Positions 1 to 7,462 of a stretch of 64,000 nucleotides of DNA are shown here, one piece after another. Every line of letters begins with the position of its first letter. Positions within the stretch are counted from its first letter, which is position 1. The DNA comes from JAQTNP01 sp964616145 (GTDB taxonomy: Bacteria > Patescibacteriota > Minisyncoccia > Minisyncoccales > PEYH01): assembly GCA_964616145.1 (NCBI GenBank), contig CAZTRD010000003.1, forward strand, positions 11,457-75,456. The letters are read 5' to 3'. The position numbers were made by a program, and so were the translations under genes. The notes beneath the pieces are model-generated. The model was not told where the DNA came from, made no database searches, and saw nothing but the letters and a program-made list of their open reading frames with translations.

Positions 1-2
1 AA

Positions 3-1055
3 ACAGGCAATATCTTTTATTCCCCTTATAGCCTATCCGCTGCCCTGGCTATGACATATGAGGGAGCTAATGGAGAAACTGCCGCGGAGATAAAATCAGT
101 TTTGCATTATCCTGAAATTGATATCTTAAGGCCTAACTTTGCAGCAATTTATAATGATATTAATAAGGAATCAAAGGATAATATATTAAAGACAGGCAAT
201 GCATTATGGGTCCAGCAGGATTATCAATTGCTTCCTGACTTTCTAACCCGGGTAGAAAGTTATTACGGAGGAAAAGCAACCAATCTTGATTTTGTTGAAT
301 CCTTAGAACCGTCTAGAAAAACTATTAATGCCTTTATTGCCGGACAAACCAATAACAAGATTAAAGAACTAATTCCTCAGGGAATCCTTGATGCCATGAC
401 TCGGTTGGTTTTAACCAACGCTGTCTATTTTAAGGGAACTTGGGAATGGCAATTTGAACAATCCAAAACTTTTACTGACGATTTTAAGGTAAATGACAAT
501 ACCGTAGTTCAGGCCGAAATGATGCGTATGAAGCCTGACAAAACGACGTTTAATTATGCTAATACTGATAGCTGGCAGATTCTGGAATTGCCATATAAAG
601 GAGATGAAATTTCAATGCTGATTCTTTTGCCGACCAGTAATCTTGATAGCGTTGAAACAAAGCTAACAGCAGAAAATCTTAATCAATTAAAATCTGAATT
701 AAAAGAAACTAAATTAGATTCAATCATTCTGCCAAAATTTGAATTCAATTCCAAGTATTTTATGCAAGAAGCATTAAGCGCTATGGGCATGCCTACTGCT
801 TTTTCTCCATCGGCGGATTTTTCAGGGATGACAGGCAATAAAGATTTGCTTATCGATTCTGTTATTCACGAAGCCTATATCAAAGTAAATGAAGAGGGAA
901 CCGAGGCGGCAGCTGCTACTGCTGTTACAATGAAATTAACAGCCATTAGTCCGCAAAATGTTTTTAATGCCGATCATCCATTTATCTTTTTAATCCAGGA
1001 TAAAGATAATGGCAATATCCTGTTTCTAGGCAGGGTAGTTGATCCCACTCAATAA
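3..1055 (+). CDS. Serpin-family protease inhibitor (5' partial)
   Basis: The frame is open from base 3, so the gene begins upstream of the window; the first visible residues (NIFYSPYSLSAALAMTYEGA) are the conserved serpin helix B region. The C-terminal half carries the inhibitory hinge (EEGTEAAAATAV) and the downstream strand (FNADHPFIFLI). Small residues throughout the hinge are typical of inhibitory serpins, which trap serine or cysteine proteases by loop insertion. Aligning by length to alpha-1-antitrypsin puts P1-P1' at Thr-Ala within KLTAIS; that assignment is inference. A signal peptide, if any, lies outside the window. The next gene starts 17 nt downstream and could be co-transcribed. 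Confidence 0.93.
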   Translation, partial: TGNIFYSPYSLSAALAMTYEGANGETAAEIKSVLHYPEIDILRPNFAAIYNDINKESKDNILKTGNALWVQQDYQLLPDFLTRVESYYGGKATNLDFVESLEPSRKTINAFIAGQTNNKIKELIPQGILDAMTRLVLTNAVYFKGTWEWQFEQSKTFTDDFKVNDNTVVQAEMMRMKPDKTTFNYANTDSWQILELPYKGDEISMLILLPTSNLDSVETKLTAENLNQLKSELKETKLDSIILPKFEFNSKYFMQEALSAMGMPTAFSPSADFSGMTGNKDLLIDSVIHEAYIKVNEEGTEAAAATAVTMKLTAISPQNVFNADHPFIFLIQDKDNGNILFLGRVVDPTQ

Positions 1056-1072
1056 TTTAACATAAAGATAAC

Positions 1073-2203
1073 ATGAATAACATCTCAGATAAAATTATAG
1101 AAATGAGCTTTCCCAAATTAATAGTAGTGGCTATAATTATTACTGTAATAATAGTGATAATTGCAAAGCTGGCCCAAAAAGCCAAGAGGGCCAAGGCAAT
1201 AGCCAGCCTGAATGCTTCCTATGCAAAAACTCCGTATCTGGCAGAAACTGATTTAGTTAAAGAATTGGGTTATCAGACTAATGCCGGCGATGAATCGCTT
1301 TTCCCTTCCGCAAGCCAACCGGCCGAAGAAATTAGTCTCAAAACTTATCAAGATCCAGAAGAAAAATTAGCTGATTACCGTACATTTGATTTTGATTATA
1401 CTAATAAAGACAACCCGCTTCTTGAAAAAGAGCTTTTTTTGCAGTTAGAAAAAATACTCGCGCGTTATGGCCTAACCCGTGTTAAAAAGAATCCGCAGGC
1501 AGTCATTAGTATGAATTTTTTCATTGGTAAAAAAGAGCAATATACTCCTCCAACCACAGTAATAAGCACAGAAACTCAGTATGTTTGGAATACTGGCTTT
1601 ATTGGCTGGAATATGGGAGGATTTACTTCTGCCATACCGATTACTAAATCAACCACCACTCCAGGATATACCACCATTAGCTATTACACCAATATCCGCA
1701 TTAATATTTTAAATCATGCTAAATTATCATCAGGCAAGAAACCAGAAACTCCGCCATTAGTCTGGCTAGGCGAAGCTGACAGCGAAGGACCAAATTCTGA
1801 TATTCGCTTCATTGCGCTTATAATGTTTGAAGCTCTGGCCAGCCATTTATCTAATCAGCCATTGGCAGTTTCAAAATTTTTAGTGTGCCGTTTCCGTTAT
1901 GGAGGATTAGGATTGGGATTTGACCCAAACGATTGGCGCATAATCCGCTATATCGAACCATCTTCAATTGCAGACGATAATAATCTCAAACCCGGGGATA
2001 TCCTGATTAAAATTAATGATAATAGTCCCAGCCGAGCTTTTACGGCTTCTAAAGATCAAAACCCGTATTTCCTGCATGTTCTATCTAATCCCGGCAAATC
2101 AGATGTAAAATTATTAATCAAGTCAGGGGCTACCGGTAAAAAAATATCACTTTCTTTAAAGCCTCGTTTAGAAAATCGCTATGTGAGAGTTGACGATAAA
2201 TAA
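1073..2203 (+). CDS. Membrane-anchored DUF4136-like protein with C-terminal PDZ domain
   Basis: Residues 12-32 form a strongly hydrophobic helix followed by lysines and arginines, so the protein is probably anchored with one N-terminal segment. Residues about 100-265 resemble DUF4136 envelope proteins (aromatic-acidic start around YRTFDFDYTN, then a Tyr/Thr-rich beta region). Residues about 275-365 form a PDZ-like domain (GLGLGFDP, then a LKPGDILIKIND carboxylate-loop region). No protease catalytic motif is visible, so a scaffolding or sensing role outside the membrane is more likely than proteolysis. It follows the serpin gene by 17 nt. Specific function unknown. Confidence 0.7.
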   Translation: MNNISDKIIEMSFPKLIVVAIIITVIIVIIAKLAQKAKRAKAIASLNASYAKTPYLAETDLVKELGYQTNAGDESLFPSASQPAEEISLKTYQDPEEKLADYRTFDFDYTNKDNPLLEKELFLQLEKILARYGLTRVKKNPQAVISMNFFIGKKEQYTPPTTVISTETQYVWNTGFIGWNMGGFTSAIPITKSTTTPGYTTISYYTNIRINILNHAKLSSGKKPETPPLVWLGEADSEGPNSDIRFIALIMFEALASHLSNQPLAVSKFLVCRFRYGGLGLGFDPNDWRIIRYIEPSSIADDNNLKPGDILIKINDNSPSRAFTASKDQNPYFLHVLSNPGKSDVKLLIKSGATGKKISLSLKPRLENRYVRVDDK

Positions 2204-2315
2204 AAGGCGTAAATAATAAAATTTATTATTTTCCCTATCTATCCTTTGATTGAAAATCCTAAGAGTTTTTGAAGGAGTAATATAAATTTCGTTAATGAAT
2301 TAGTAAAATGATTTT

Positions 2316-2435
2316 ATGGAACCCCTAGCTTCAAAGATAAGGCCAAAAACATTAAAGGACTTTGTAGGCCAGGAGCATTTGGTTGGGGAAGGGAAACCAT
2401 TAAATATTGCAATAAAACCGCTAAAGAATGTTTAG
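2316..2435 (+). pseudogene. Truncated duplicate of the rarA 5' end
   Basis: Bases 2316-2418 match the first 103 bases of the full rarA gene at 5030 with five substitutions, all synonymous (CCC/CCA, CTA/TTA, GGG/GGA twice, CCA/CCT). After codon 34 the match stops abruptly and the frame runs five more codons (PLKNV) to TAG at 2433. The Walker A region is not reached, so no ATPase can be made. A shared ATTAGTAAA also sits just before both starts, with 8-9 extra bases here. Exclusively silent differences mean both copies spent time under selection as working genes, which fits recombination with a diverged allele better than a local duplication that then decayed. Confidence 0.88.
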
Positions 2436-2476
2436 TAGAGAAATGTATTTAATAATAATCTTTAACGTTTTAGACT

Positions 2477-2498
2477 AATCGCTTAAAAGCGATTTTTC
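2477..2498 (+). terminator. Intrinsic terminator after the rarA fragment
   Basis: AATCGCTT pairs with AAGCGATT and is followed by a T-run. It separates the rarA remnant from the promoter of the GC-rich cassette. The preceding 2204-2315 holds no gene: it contains an AT-only palindrome right after the DUF4136 gene, and a GAAGGAG about 40 nt before the remnant, too far to act as its ribosome binding site. Confidence 0.65.
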
Positions 2499-2504
2499 TA
2501 TTCA

Positions 2505-2532
2505 TTGACTTATATATAAAAAATGGTAGTCT
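2505..2532 (+). promoter_or_regulatory. Promoter of GC-rich cassette 1
   Basis: TTGACT at 2505-2510 and TAGTCT at 2527-2532 are spaced 16 nt. The start codon is about 34 nt downstream, leaving room for a leader with a Shine-Dalgarno, unlike most neighbouring AT-rich genes. The -10 is weak. Confidence 0.5.
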
Positions 2533-2566
2533 TGGATTAGATTCCAACGAGTAAGGAGGACTTGTG

Positions 2567-3079
2567 ATGGGAGAGAAGAAGGAGCACTTCGACGCTGTAA
2601 CCTTGGCTTTCGTAGCCATCGCCATCGCCTGTGCCATCTTCGGCAGTCTGGCCGCAGGGCTTATCCCTGCCAGAGAAGCGGGATTCGCCCTACTATCGTG
2701 GGCTGCTACTGGTCACGTGATCACGCTGATCTGCGTCATCATCCAACACGAGACCAACGCAGCTGTCGTACTCTTCGTCTTCATGGGCTTCTGGATCTGC
2801 GCTGGACTGGGTCTCAGCTTCTTGTCATCGCATGGACTGCACAGGCTTCTGATGGTGATCGAGCCCACGCTGCTGGCTATCACCTTCCTGTGGCAGTTCT
2901 TGTACCGGAACAAGCGACAGCTGAGGTGCGTTCTCCTAGGCTTGGCCTGGGTAATCCTATGGCTCTTTGTCTCCAAGTTCATTCCCCAGTTAGGCGTGAT
3001 GACGCCATACTGGGTGTGGGCTCTGGGCCTCTATCTGCTTCTATTGGCATTCTGGCGAAGACTGCACCCGGCAGGATAG
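2567..3079 (+). CDS. Polytopic membrane protein of unknown function (GC-rich cassette 1)
   Basis: A 170-residue hydrophobic protein with about five predicted membrane segments (roughly residues 10-33, 40-60, 64-84, 92-110, 118-136, with a further hydrophobic stretch before the basic C-terminus). I chose ATG 2567 because AAGGAGGA at 2553-2560 sits at good distance; the adjacent GTG at 2564 is an alternative. Base composition and codon use (CTG, GCC, CGx) contrast sharply with flanking genes, suggesting acquisition. It has its own promoter and a strong 3' hairpin. No family is recognised. The GC bias keeps other frames open here, but membrane topology and the Shine-Dalgarno support this one. 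Confidence 0.72.
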   Translation: MGEKKEHFDAVTLAFVAIAIACAIFGSLAAGLIPAREAGFALLSWAATGHVITLICVIIQHETNAAVVLFVFMGFWICAGLGLSFLSSHGLHRLLMVIEPTLLAITFLWQFLYRNKRQLRCVLLGLAWVILWLFVSKFIPQLGVMTPYWVWALGLYLLLLAFWRRLHPAG

Positions 3080-3102
3080 AGGCACGATGATGCTCAACAA
3101 TG

Positions 3103-3132
3103 CACGGCACTAACCTTCGGGTTGGTGCCGTG
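3103..3132 (+). terminator. Strong UUCG-capped hairpin at the end of cassette 1
   Basis: CACGGCACTAACC pairs with GGTTGGTGCCGTG (13 bp, one wobble) around a UUCG tetraloop. It lacks a clear T-run, so it may act as a 3' stability element as much as a terminator. Confidence 0.65.
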
Positions 3133-3133
3133 T

Positions 3134-3174
3134 TCTGATTTAATATATAATAATTTTGAACTATCTGATTTAAT
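3134..3174 (+). repeat. Direct repeat TCTGATTTAAT in the radical SAM promoter region
   Basis: The 11-mer TCTGATTTAAT occurs at 3134-3144 and 3164-3174, a 30-nt period (about three helical turns), just upstream of the gene starting at 3193. It could be an operator or duplicated -10-like elements. Confidence 0.4.
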
Positions 3175-3192
3175 GTTACAATACAATGAATC

Positions 3193-3969
3193 ATGAACCT
3201 AATTCAAACCCAAGCTAAAGAAATCTTCACCAAAACCAAACTACTTGGTTGCGATTGGGTGATTAATCAATATGTAGGCTGCGATCATGCCTGCCTCTAT
3301 TGTTATGCCAAATTCATTTCTCGCTGGAAACCTCTAGATTATGGAAAATGGGGGACATGGGTAGAAGCAAAGATAAACGGAGGGGAATTAGTAAAGAATA
3401 GATATGTGAAAGGATTGGCATATATGAGTTCAATTTCTGATCCATACCAATCTATTGAAAAGGAATTGAAATTAACCAGAAAGATTCTGGAAAATCTTGA
3501 TAAAAGAATCCATCTTATCATTCAAACCAAATCAGATTTGGTTTTAAGAGATATTGATCTATTTAAACAATTTCAAAACATTGAAATTGGTTTTACGATA
3601 AACAGCTTTAATGGAATTTCAAAAGAAATTTTTGAACCTTTTTCCGTTTCCAATGAAAAAAGAATAGAAGCTTTAAGGATTTTGAAGGAAAACGGATTAA
3701 AAACCTTTGTTTTTGTCAGCCCTATTATTCCTGGATTGATAGACTTAAAGAAAGTAATTGATAATACCAAACAATTTACTGATTATTATTGGTTTGAATT
3801 CATTAACGTAAAAGCTGCGGGAAAGGAATTTATAGAAGCATTAAAAAAACATTTTCCTGAAAGCTATAATGTTTTAAATGATAAAAATGAATTCTTAAAA
3901 TTCATTGCAGAATCAAAACAAATTATTTCTTCTCAAAACATTAATGTTAGGGGAATAGAAATACATTGA
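3193..3969 (+). CDS. SplB-like radical SAM protein
   Basis: The motif C30-x3-C34-x2-C37 (GCDHACLYCY) is the [4Fe-4S]/SAM-binding signature, with the Tyr-Cys-Tyr context typical of the SplB-related (COG1533) radical SAM family. At 258 residues it is a single core barrel; SSISDPYQSIE and the later FVSPIIPGLID fit conserved strands of that family. Named members such as spore photoproduct lyase repair DNA, but most relatives are uncharacterised, so the substrate is unknown. It lies between the two copies of the rarA 5' end, together with cassette 1 and a ParA-type ATPase. The start is the first ATG after a short AT-rich promoter region without a Shine-Dalgarno. Confidence 0.85.
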   Translation: MNLIQTQAKEIFTKTKLLGCDWVINQYVGCDHACLYCYAKFISRWKPLDYGKWGTWVEAKINGGELVKNRYVKGLAYMSSISDPYQSIEKELKLTRKILENLDKRIHLIIQTKSDLVLRDIDLFKQFQNIEIGFTINSFNGISKEIFEPFSVSNEKRIEALRILKENGLKTFVFVSPIIPGLIDLKKVIDNTKQFTDYYWFEFINVKAAGKEFIEALKKHFPESYNVLNDKNEFLKFIAESKQIISSQNINVRGIEIH

Positions 3970-4009
3970 TTTTACAGATATTATTAAGAGTGGTAATATA
4001 AAGCATAAT

Positions 4010-5026
4010 ATGAAATTCCCTAGAACAAAGAAAATAATATTCGTTAATAACAAAGGTGGAGTAGGAAAAACCACTTTGGCTTTTAATTGCGCGGTTTCTT
4101 TCGCAAAACAAGGATATAAGACAGTTCTAGTTGATTTAGATCCCCAATGTAATCTGACCAGGCTTGCTATGGGCGAGCACTTCTACGAAAAAACCCTATT
4201 CTCAGATTCAGAAAAAACCATATATGACGTCTTGCGTGGAGTAATAGAGGGGGGATCCGATGTTAATATAGATGTTCAATTTTTACCAGTAAAAGCAAGC
4301 AGTAATCTTACATTACTCAAGGGAGATATTAGGCTTTCCTTATATGAAAGCATATTAATGTCCGCCTATGGACAAGCAGCAGCCGGAGCTCCCATAGGAT
4401 ATTTTCAAACAAGCGCGATAGATCGTTTTTTAAGAGAAAAGGGGCTAAGCGAACAGATAGATATTTTTGTCATAGACACGTCTCCAAGCTTAGGAATACT
4501 TAATGAAATAATCCTATTAGGGGCCGACTATTTTGTAGTGCCAATGATGCCAGACGCATTTAGCGTCCAAGGAATAGAGAATCTAGGAATAGTCTATGAA
4601 CGCTGGAAGGCACTATGGCGCAATACCGCTAAGGCGCTTTCCGGAGATACTGAAACAAAATTCGTTCTTAACGGAGATCCGCTTTTTATAGGATATATTG
4701 TAAACTCTTACAATGTATATGGTCATCAGCCCATTGCTGATCATAGAATCTGGATGGGAAAAATTCCAGAAAAAGTAAAAAAATACCTCTCAGAAAAGCA
4801 CTGCCGCAACGGGTTAGTAGAACAGAGCTGGAAGCAACCACTTCAAATTATTCAAGATTACGGTCGCATTCCGGCAAAATGCCAAGAATTAGGCGTAGCT
4901 ATTTTTGATCTTGATCCGCAGTTAATAGCAGAGCATCAGCAAGGTACGAAAGACAACATAGAGAAATCAAAAGAAGAATTTGATAATCTATCCAAAGCTA
5001 TTATAGAAACACTTTCCGTCTATTAG
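4010..5026 (+). CDS. ParA/Soj-type ATPase
   Basis: The N-terminus holds the deviant Walker A box KGGVGKTT (residues 15-22) and then VLVDLDPQCNLTRL, the hallmark of ParA/Soj/MinD P-loop ATPases; the FVIDTSPSLGILNE block is the Walker B region and PMMPDAFSVQGI a conserved downstream element. At 338 residues it is longer than chromosomal Soj. No parB or centromere-like repeats are nearby, so this is an orphan ParA that may position some other cargo or derive from a mobile element. It ends 3 nt before rarA, and its TAG-TAA lies within the ATTAGTAAA shared by the two rarA 5' copies, so the recombination boundary falls at its stop codon. Confidence 0.9.
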   Translation: MKFPRTKKIIFVNNKGGVGKTTLAFNCAVSFAKQGYKTVLVDLDPQCNLTRLAMGEHFYEKTLFSDSEKTIYDVLRGVIEGGSDVNIDVQFLPVKASSNLTLLKGDIRLSLYESILMSAYGQAAAGAPIGYFQTSAIDRFLREKGLSEQIDIFVIDTSPSLGILNEIILLGADYFVVPMMPDAFSVQGIENLGIVYERWKALWRNTAKALSGDTETKFVLNGDPLFIGYIVNSYNVYGHQPIADHRIWMGKIPEKVKKYLSEKHCRNGLVEQSWKQPLQIIQDYGRIPAKCQELGVAIFDLDPQLIAEHQQGTKDNIEKSKEEFDNLSKAIIETLSVY

Positions 5027-5029
5027 TAA

Positions 5030-6160
5030 ATGGAACCATTAGCTTCAAAGATAAGGCCAAAAACATTAAAGGACTTTGTAGGCCAGGAGCATTTGGTTGG
5101 AGAAGGAAAACCTTTAAATATTGCAATAAAACAGAAACATCTGTTTTCCTTTATCTTCTGGGGCCCTCCCGGATCCGGAAAGACAACTTTGGCTAAGATA
5201 TATGCTCATAGTTTAAATGCAGACCTATATGAATTATCTGCAGTTTCTGCTGGAAAAGCAGATATCAGAAAGATCGTAATGGAAAATACATTACAGCCTA
5301 AGGTTTTGTTTTTAGATGAAATACATAGGTTTAATAAAGCTCAACAGGATTTCTTACTCCCATATGTAGAAAGAGGGGAATTGGCTCTAATAGGAGCTAC
5401 TACAGAAAACCCAAGCTTTGAAGTAATTGCTCCATTACTATCCCGTTGCAGGGTTTTTGTCTTAAACGAATTGTCGCCGGAAGAAATGGTAACAATTATC
5501 AAGCGTACAGGTTTTAAGATGGATAAAAAAGCAGCGGATTGGTTAGTTGCAATGGCTAATGGCGATGCCAGGCAAGCCATTACAATGCTTGAGAATTGTT
5601 CTGAGTTATATAAATCAATAACTGTAGATAATTTAAAGAATGCTCTTCAATCCAAATTCTTACGATATGATAAAAAAGGAGAGGAACACTATAACACCAT
5701 CTCTGCTTTCATTAAAAGCATGAGAGCAAGCCAACCAGATGCAGCCCTCTACTATTTAGCCAGAATGATTGATTCTGGTGAAGATCCTAAATTCATTGCC
5801 AGAAGAATGGTAATCTTTGCCTCTGAAGACATAGGATTAGCTCAACCAACTGCGTTGGTTGTAGCTAATGATGTATTCAGAGCAGTAGAGAATATTGGTT
5901 TGCCAGAATGCGGAATCAATCTGGCTCATGGAGTAGCATATCTTTGCAAATGCAAGAAGAATAGAGATGCATATAACGGATACATGGCTGCGATGAAAGA
6001 TGTCCAAGATTATGGAAATCTTCCTATTCCTTTAATGTTAAGGAATCCTGAAACAAAACTAATGAAGGATTTAGATTATGGCAAAGGATATGAAAAATAT
6101 TCTAAAGAAGACTATTTGCCAGAGAAATTAAAGGGAAGAAAATATTTAAGAGAGTCTTGA
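5030..6160 (+). CDS. rarA: RarA/MgsA replication-associated AAA+ ATPase
   Basis: Walker A is GPPGSGKTT (residues 45-53), Walker B LFLDEIHR (93-100), and sensor 1 lies in IGATTENPS, a RarA/WRNIP1 hallmark. The C-terminal domain (EDIGLAQPTAL, CGINLAHGVAYLC) matches the tetramerisation region. RarA acts at stalled replication forks with SSB. At 376 residues it is shorter than the E. coli protein (about 447). The first 34 codons are duplicated upstream at 2316, so the current 5' end was probably rebuilt by recombination. It follows parA by 3 nt and is now probably transcribed from the parA side. Confidence 0.95.
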   Translation: MEPLASKIRPKTLKDFVGQEHLVGEGKPLNIAIKQKHLFSFIFWGPPGSGKTTLAKIYAHSLNADLYELSAVSAGKADIRKIVMENTLQPKVLFLDEIHRFNKAQQDFLLPYVERGELALIGATTENPSFEVIAPLLSRCRVFVLNELSPEEMVTIIKRTGFKMDKKAADWLVAMANGDARQAITMLENCSELYKSITVDNLKNALQSKFLRYDKKGEEHYNTISAFIKSMRASQPDAALYYLARMIDSGEDPKFIARRMVIFASEDIGLAQPTALVVANDVFRAVENIGLPECGINLAHGVAYLCKCKKNRDAYNGYMAAMKDVQDYGNLPIPLMLRNPETKLMKDLDYGKGYEKYSKEDYLPEKLKGRKYLRES

Positions 6161-6185
6161 CAGAAGTATTACCGTTGTATATACT
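6157..6185 (+). promoter_or_regulatory. Promoter of the toxin-antitoxin operon (leaderless geometry)
   Basis: TTGACA 6157-6162, a 17-nt spacer and TATACT 6180-6185 form a near-consensus promoter overlapping the end of rarA. The antitoxin ATG is 8 nt past the -10 box, so transcription should begin at or next to the start codon. Confidence 0.72.
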
Positions 6186-6193
6186 ATGGATAT

Positions 6194-6469
6194 ATGAAAA
6201 CAGTAATCAATATTAAAACCGATCCGGAGGTTAAAATTAATGCCCAGAAAATTGCCAAAGAACTAGGTATAGCTCTTAGCGATGTTATCAATGCTTCTCT
6301 CAGAAACTTTATTAGAACGCGGGAGGTATATCTTTCTGCTATTCCAAGGATGACTCCAGAATTTGAAATTTTGCTTGGCAGAGTGGAGGACGATATAAAA
6401 AGAGGAAAGAATCTTTCTCCGGCATTTTCTTCTATGGATGAAATTAATAATTACTTAGATAATTTATGA
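6194..6469 (+). CDS. RelB/DinJ-type ribbon-helix-helix antitoxin
   Basis: The first 45 residues fit the ribbon-helix-helix fold: a beta strand (TVINIKTDPEVK), then two helices around a conserved turn (AKELGIALSDVINASLRNF), as in DinJ/RelB antitoxins. The C-terminal part (MDEINNYLDNL) would wrap the toxin. The gene overlaps the toxin gene by 4 nt (ATGA), the usual translational coupling. Antitoxins of this class bind DNA and autorepress the operon; the promoter just upstream is the probable target. Confidence 0.85.
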   Translation: MKTVINIKTDPEVKINAQKIAKELGIALSDVINASLRNFIRTREVYLSAIPRMTPEFEILLGRVEDDIKRGKNLSPAFSSMDEINNYLDNL

Positions 6470-6729
6470 TTTCAATTATATTCCATAGAGATTTTGAGAA
6501 GAAATATATAAAACTATCGCAGAAAGATAAACAGAGAATAAAAGAAAGAATAAGAATTTTCAAGGAAGATATATTTAATCCCATACTTAATAATCATCCT
6601 CTAGAGGGTAAATATAAAGGGTATAGGAGTATTAATATTACAGGAGATCTAAGGATTATATATAAATTACAAAATATTAATGTTATTATTTTCGTAGCCA
6701 TCAATAATCATAGCAACCTATATAAATAG
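6466..6729 (+). CDS. RelE/YafQ-type mRNA interferase toxin
   Basis: This 87-residue basic protein has the RelE/YafQ layout: an N-terminal strand-helix (IFHRDFEKKYIKL), the NHPLEGKYKGYRSINI block, GDLRIIYKL, and a C-terminal NNHSNLYK resembling the catalytic His-x2-hydrophobic-Tyr end of YafQ. Such toxins cleave mRNA in the ribosomal A site. It overlaps the upstream antitoxin by 4 nt, making a complete type II pair. Conserved arginine (YRS, LRI) and histidine positions suggest an active enzyme. Confidence 0.87.
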   Translation: MISIIFHRDFEKKYIKLSQKDKQRIKERIRIFKEDIFNPILNNHPLEGKYKGYRSINITGDLRIIYKLQNINVIIFVAINNHSNLYK

Positions 6730-6734
6730 AATAA

Positions 6735-7118
6735 ATGAATAAAGGAGTAAGTGCTGTAATACAGAATAATAATCAGATTCTAGTTTTAAAAAGAATAGGG
6801 AATGTAGAATTTTCTCCTGGTACTTGGGATTTCCCAGGAGGGAAGGCTTTAGAAAACGAATCTTTAAAAGACGCTTTATTGAGAGAAGTAAAAGAAGAAA
6901 CTAATTTAGAGATAGAACCGGAAGAAAATTATTTCTATATCTTTCCTTATCCTAACGGACAAATCAATATTTATGCCTTTAAAGCCAAGCTAATTGGAGG
7001 GAATATAGTATTAGATAAAAAACATACAGATTTTAAATGGATTTCCAAAGATAATTGGAAAGATTTAGATTATAGCTTAAGTACCAAAGCAATAATTCAA
7101 GAATATTTTAAATCTTGA
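6735..7118 (+). CDS. Nudix hydrolase
   Basis: A full Nudix box is present (from GGKALENESLKDAL through REVKEET; pattern G-x5-E-x7-RE-x2-EE), preceded by the strand SPGTWDFPGG. The 127-residue single-domain size suits MutT-like or nucleoside-diphosphate-X hydrolases. The substrate cannot be read from sequence. It begins 5 nt after the toxin gene and may be co-transcribed with the toxin-antitoxin pair, although a link in function is not established. Confidence 0.92.
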   Translation: MNKGVSAVIQNNNQILVLKRIGNVEFSPGTWDFPGGKALENESLKDALLREVKEETNLEIEPEENYFYIFPYPNGQINIYAFKAKLIGGNIVLDKKHTDFKWISKDNWKDLDYSLSTKAIIQEYFKS

Positions 7119-7171
7119 CTCTTGAAGAATAAAAAGAGAAAATAGAGTCATATAATTAATATATTTAACAT

Positions 7172-7411
7172 ATGGCAGGTTTAGTTATTCTCGGTTTAGT
7201 ACTTATCGTTCTGGGTTGGGCCCTACAAGCATTCTTTACGTATAAAGGAGAAAGAGAAATACATATGCTTTTCCTTATCTGCTACGTATTAGGAGCATTT
7301 ATTCTAGCTCTTGATGGATATCTTGAGAGTTCATGGCTTCCAGCAGTGCTTAATACCTTAGCTGTAATAGGTGTGGCATTGGTGATAAAAAAGATAGGGG
7401 TTAAAAAATAG
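7172..7411 (+). CDS. Small three-helix membrane protein
   Basis: A 79-residue, mostly hydrophobic protein with three predicted membrane segments (about residues 2-21, 30-48, 53-72) and a basic C-terminus (KKIGVKK) likely in the cytoplasm. A TATAAT at 7151-7156 precedes the ATG by 15 nt without a Shine-Dalgarno. No family is recognised. Composition is like the surrounding AT-rich genes. Confidence 0.6.
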   Translation: MAGLVILGLVLIVLGWALQAFFTYKGEREIHMLFLICYVLGAFILALDGYLESSWLPAVLNTLAVIGVALVIKKIGVKK

Positions 7412-7432
7412 ACAGGATAGGTTTAAAAACAG

Positions 7433-7462
7433 AACGGGAGGGGATCGTAGTCCTCTCCCGTT
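7433..7462 (-). terminator. Intrinsic terminator of GC-rich cassette 2
   Basis: On the minus strand an interrupted stem (ACGGGAGAGGA with TCCCCTCCCGT) is followed by TCTGTTTTT. It begins right at the stop codon of the minus-strand gene. Confidence 0.75.

Noticed and set aside
2713..3194. Additional long frames overlapping cassette 1 on both strands.
   Set aside because: They arise from the GC-rich composition; none has a ribosome site and the membrane-protein frame has a strong Shine-Dalgarno and sensible topology.
4010..5026. Chromosome partition locus or replication origin implied by ParA.
   Set aside because: No parB, parS-like repeats, dnaA or gid genes are present; ParA alone is better read as an orphan or element-derived ATPase.
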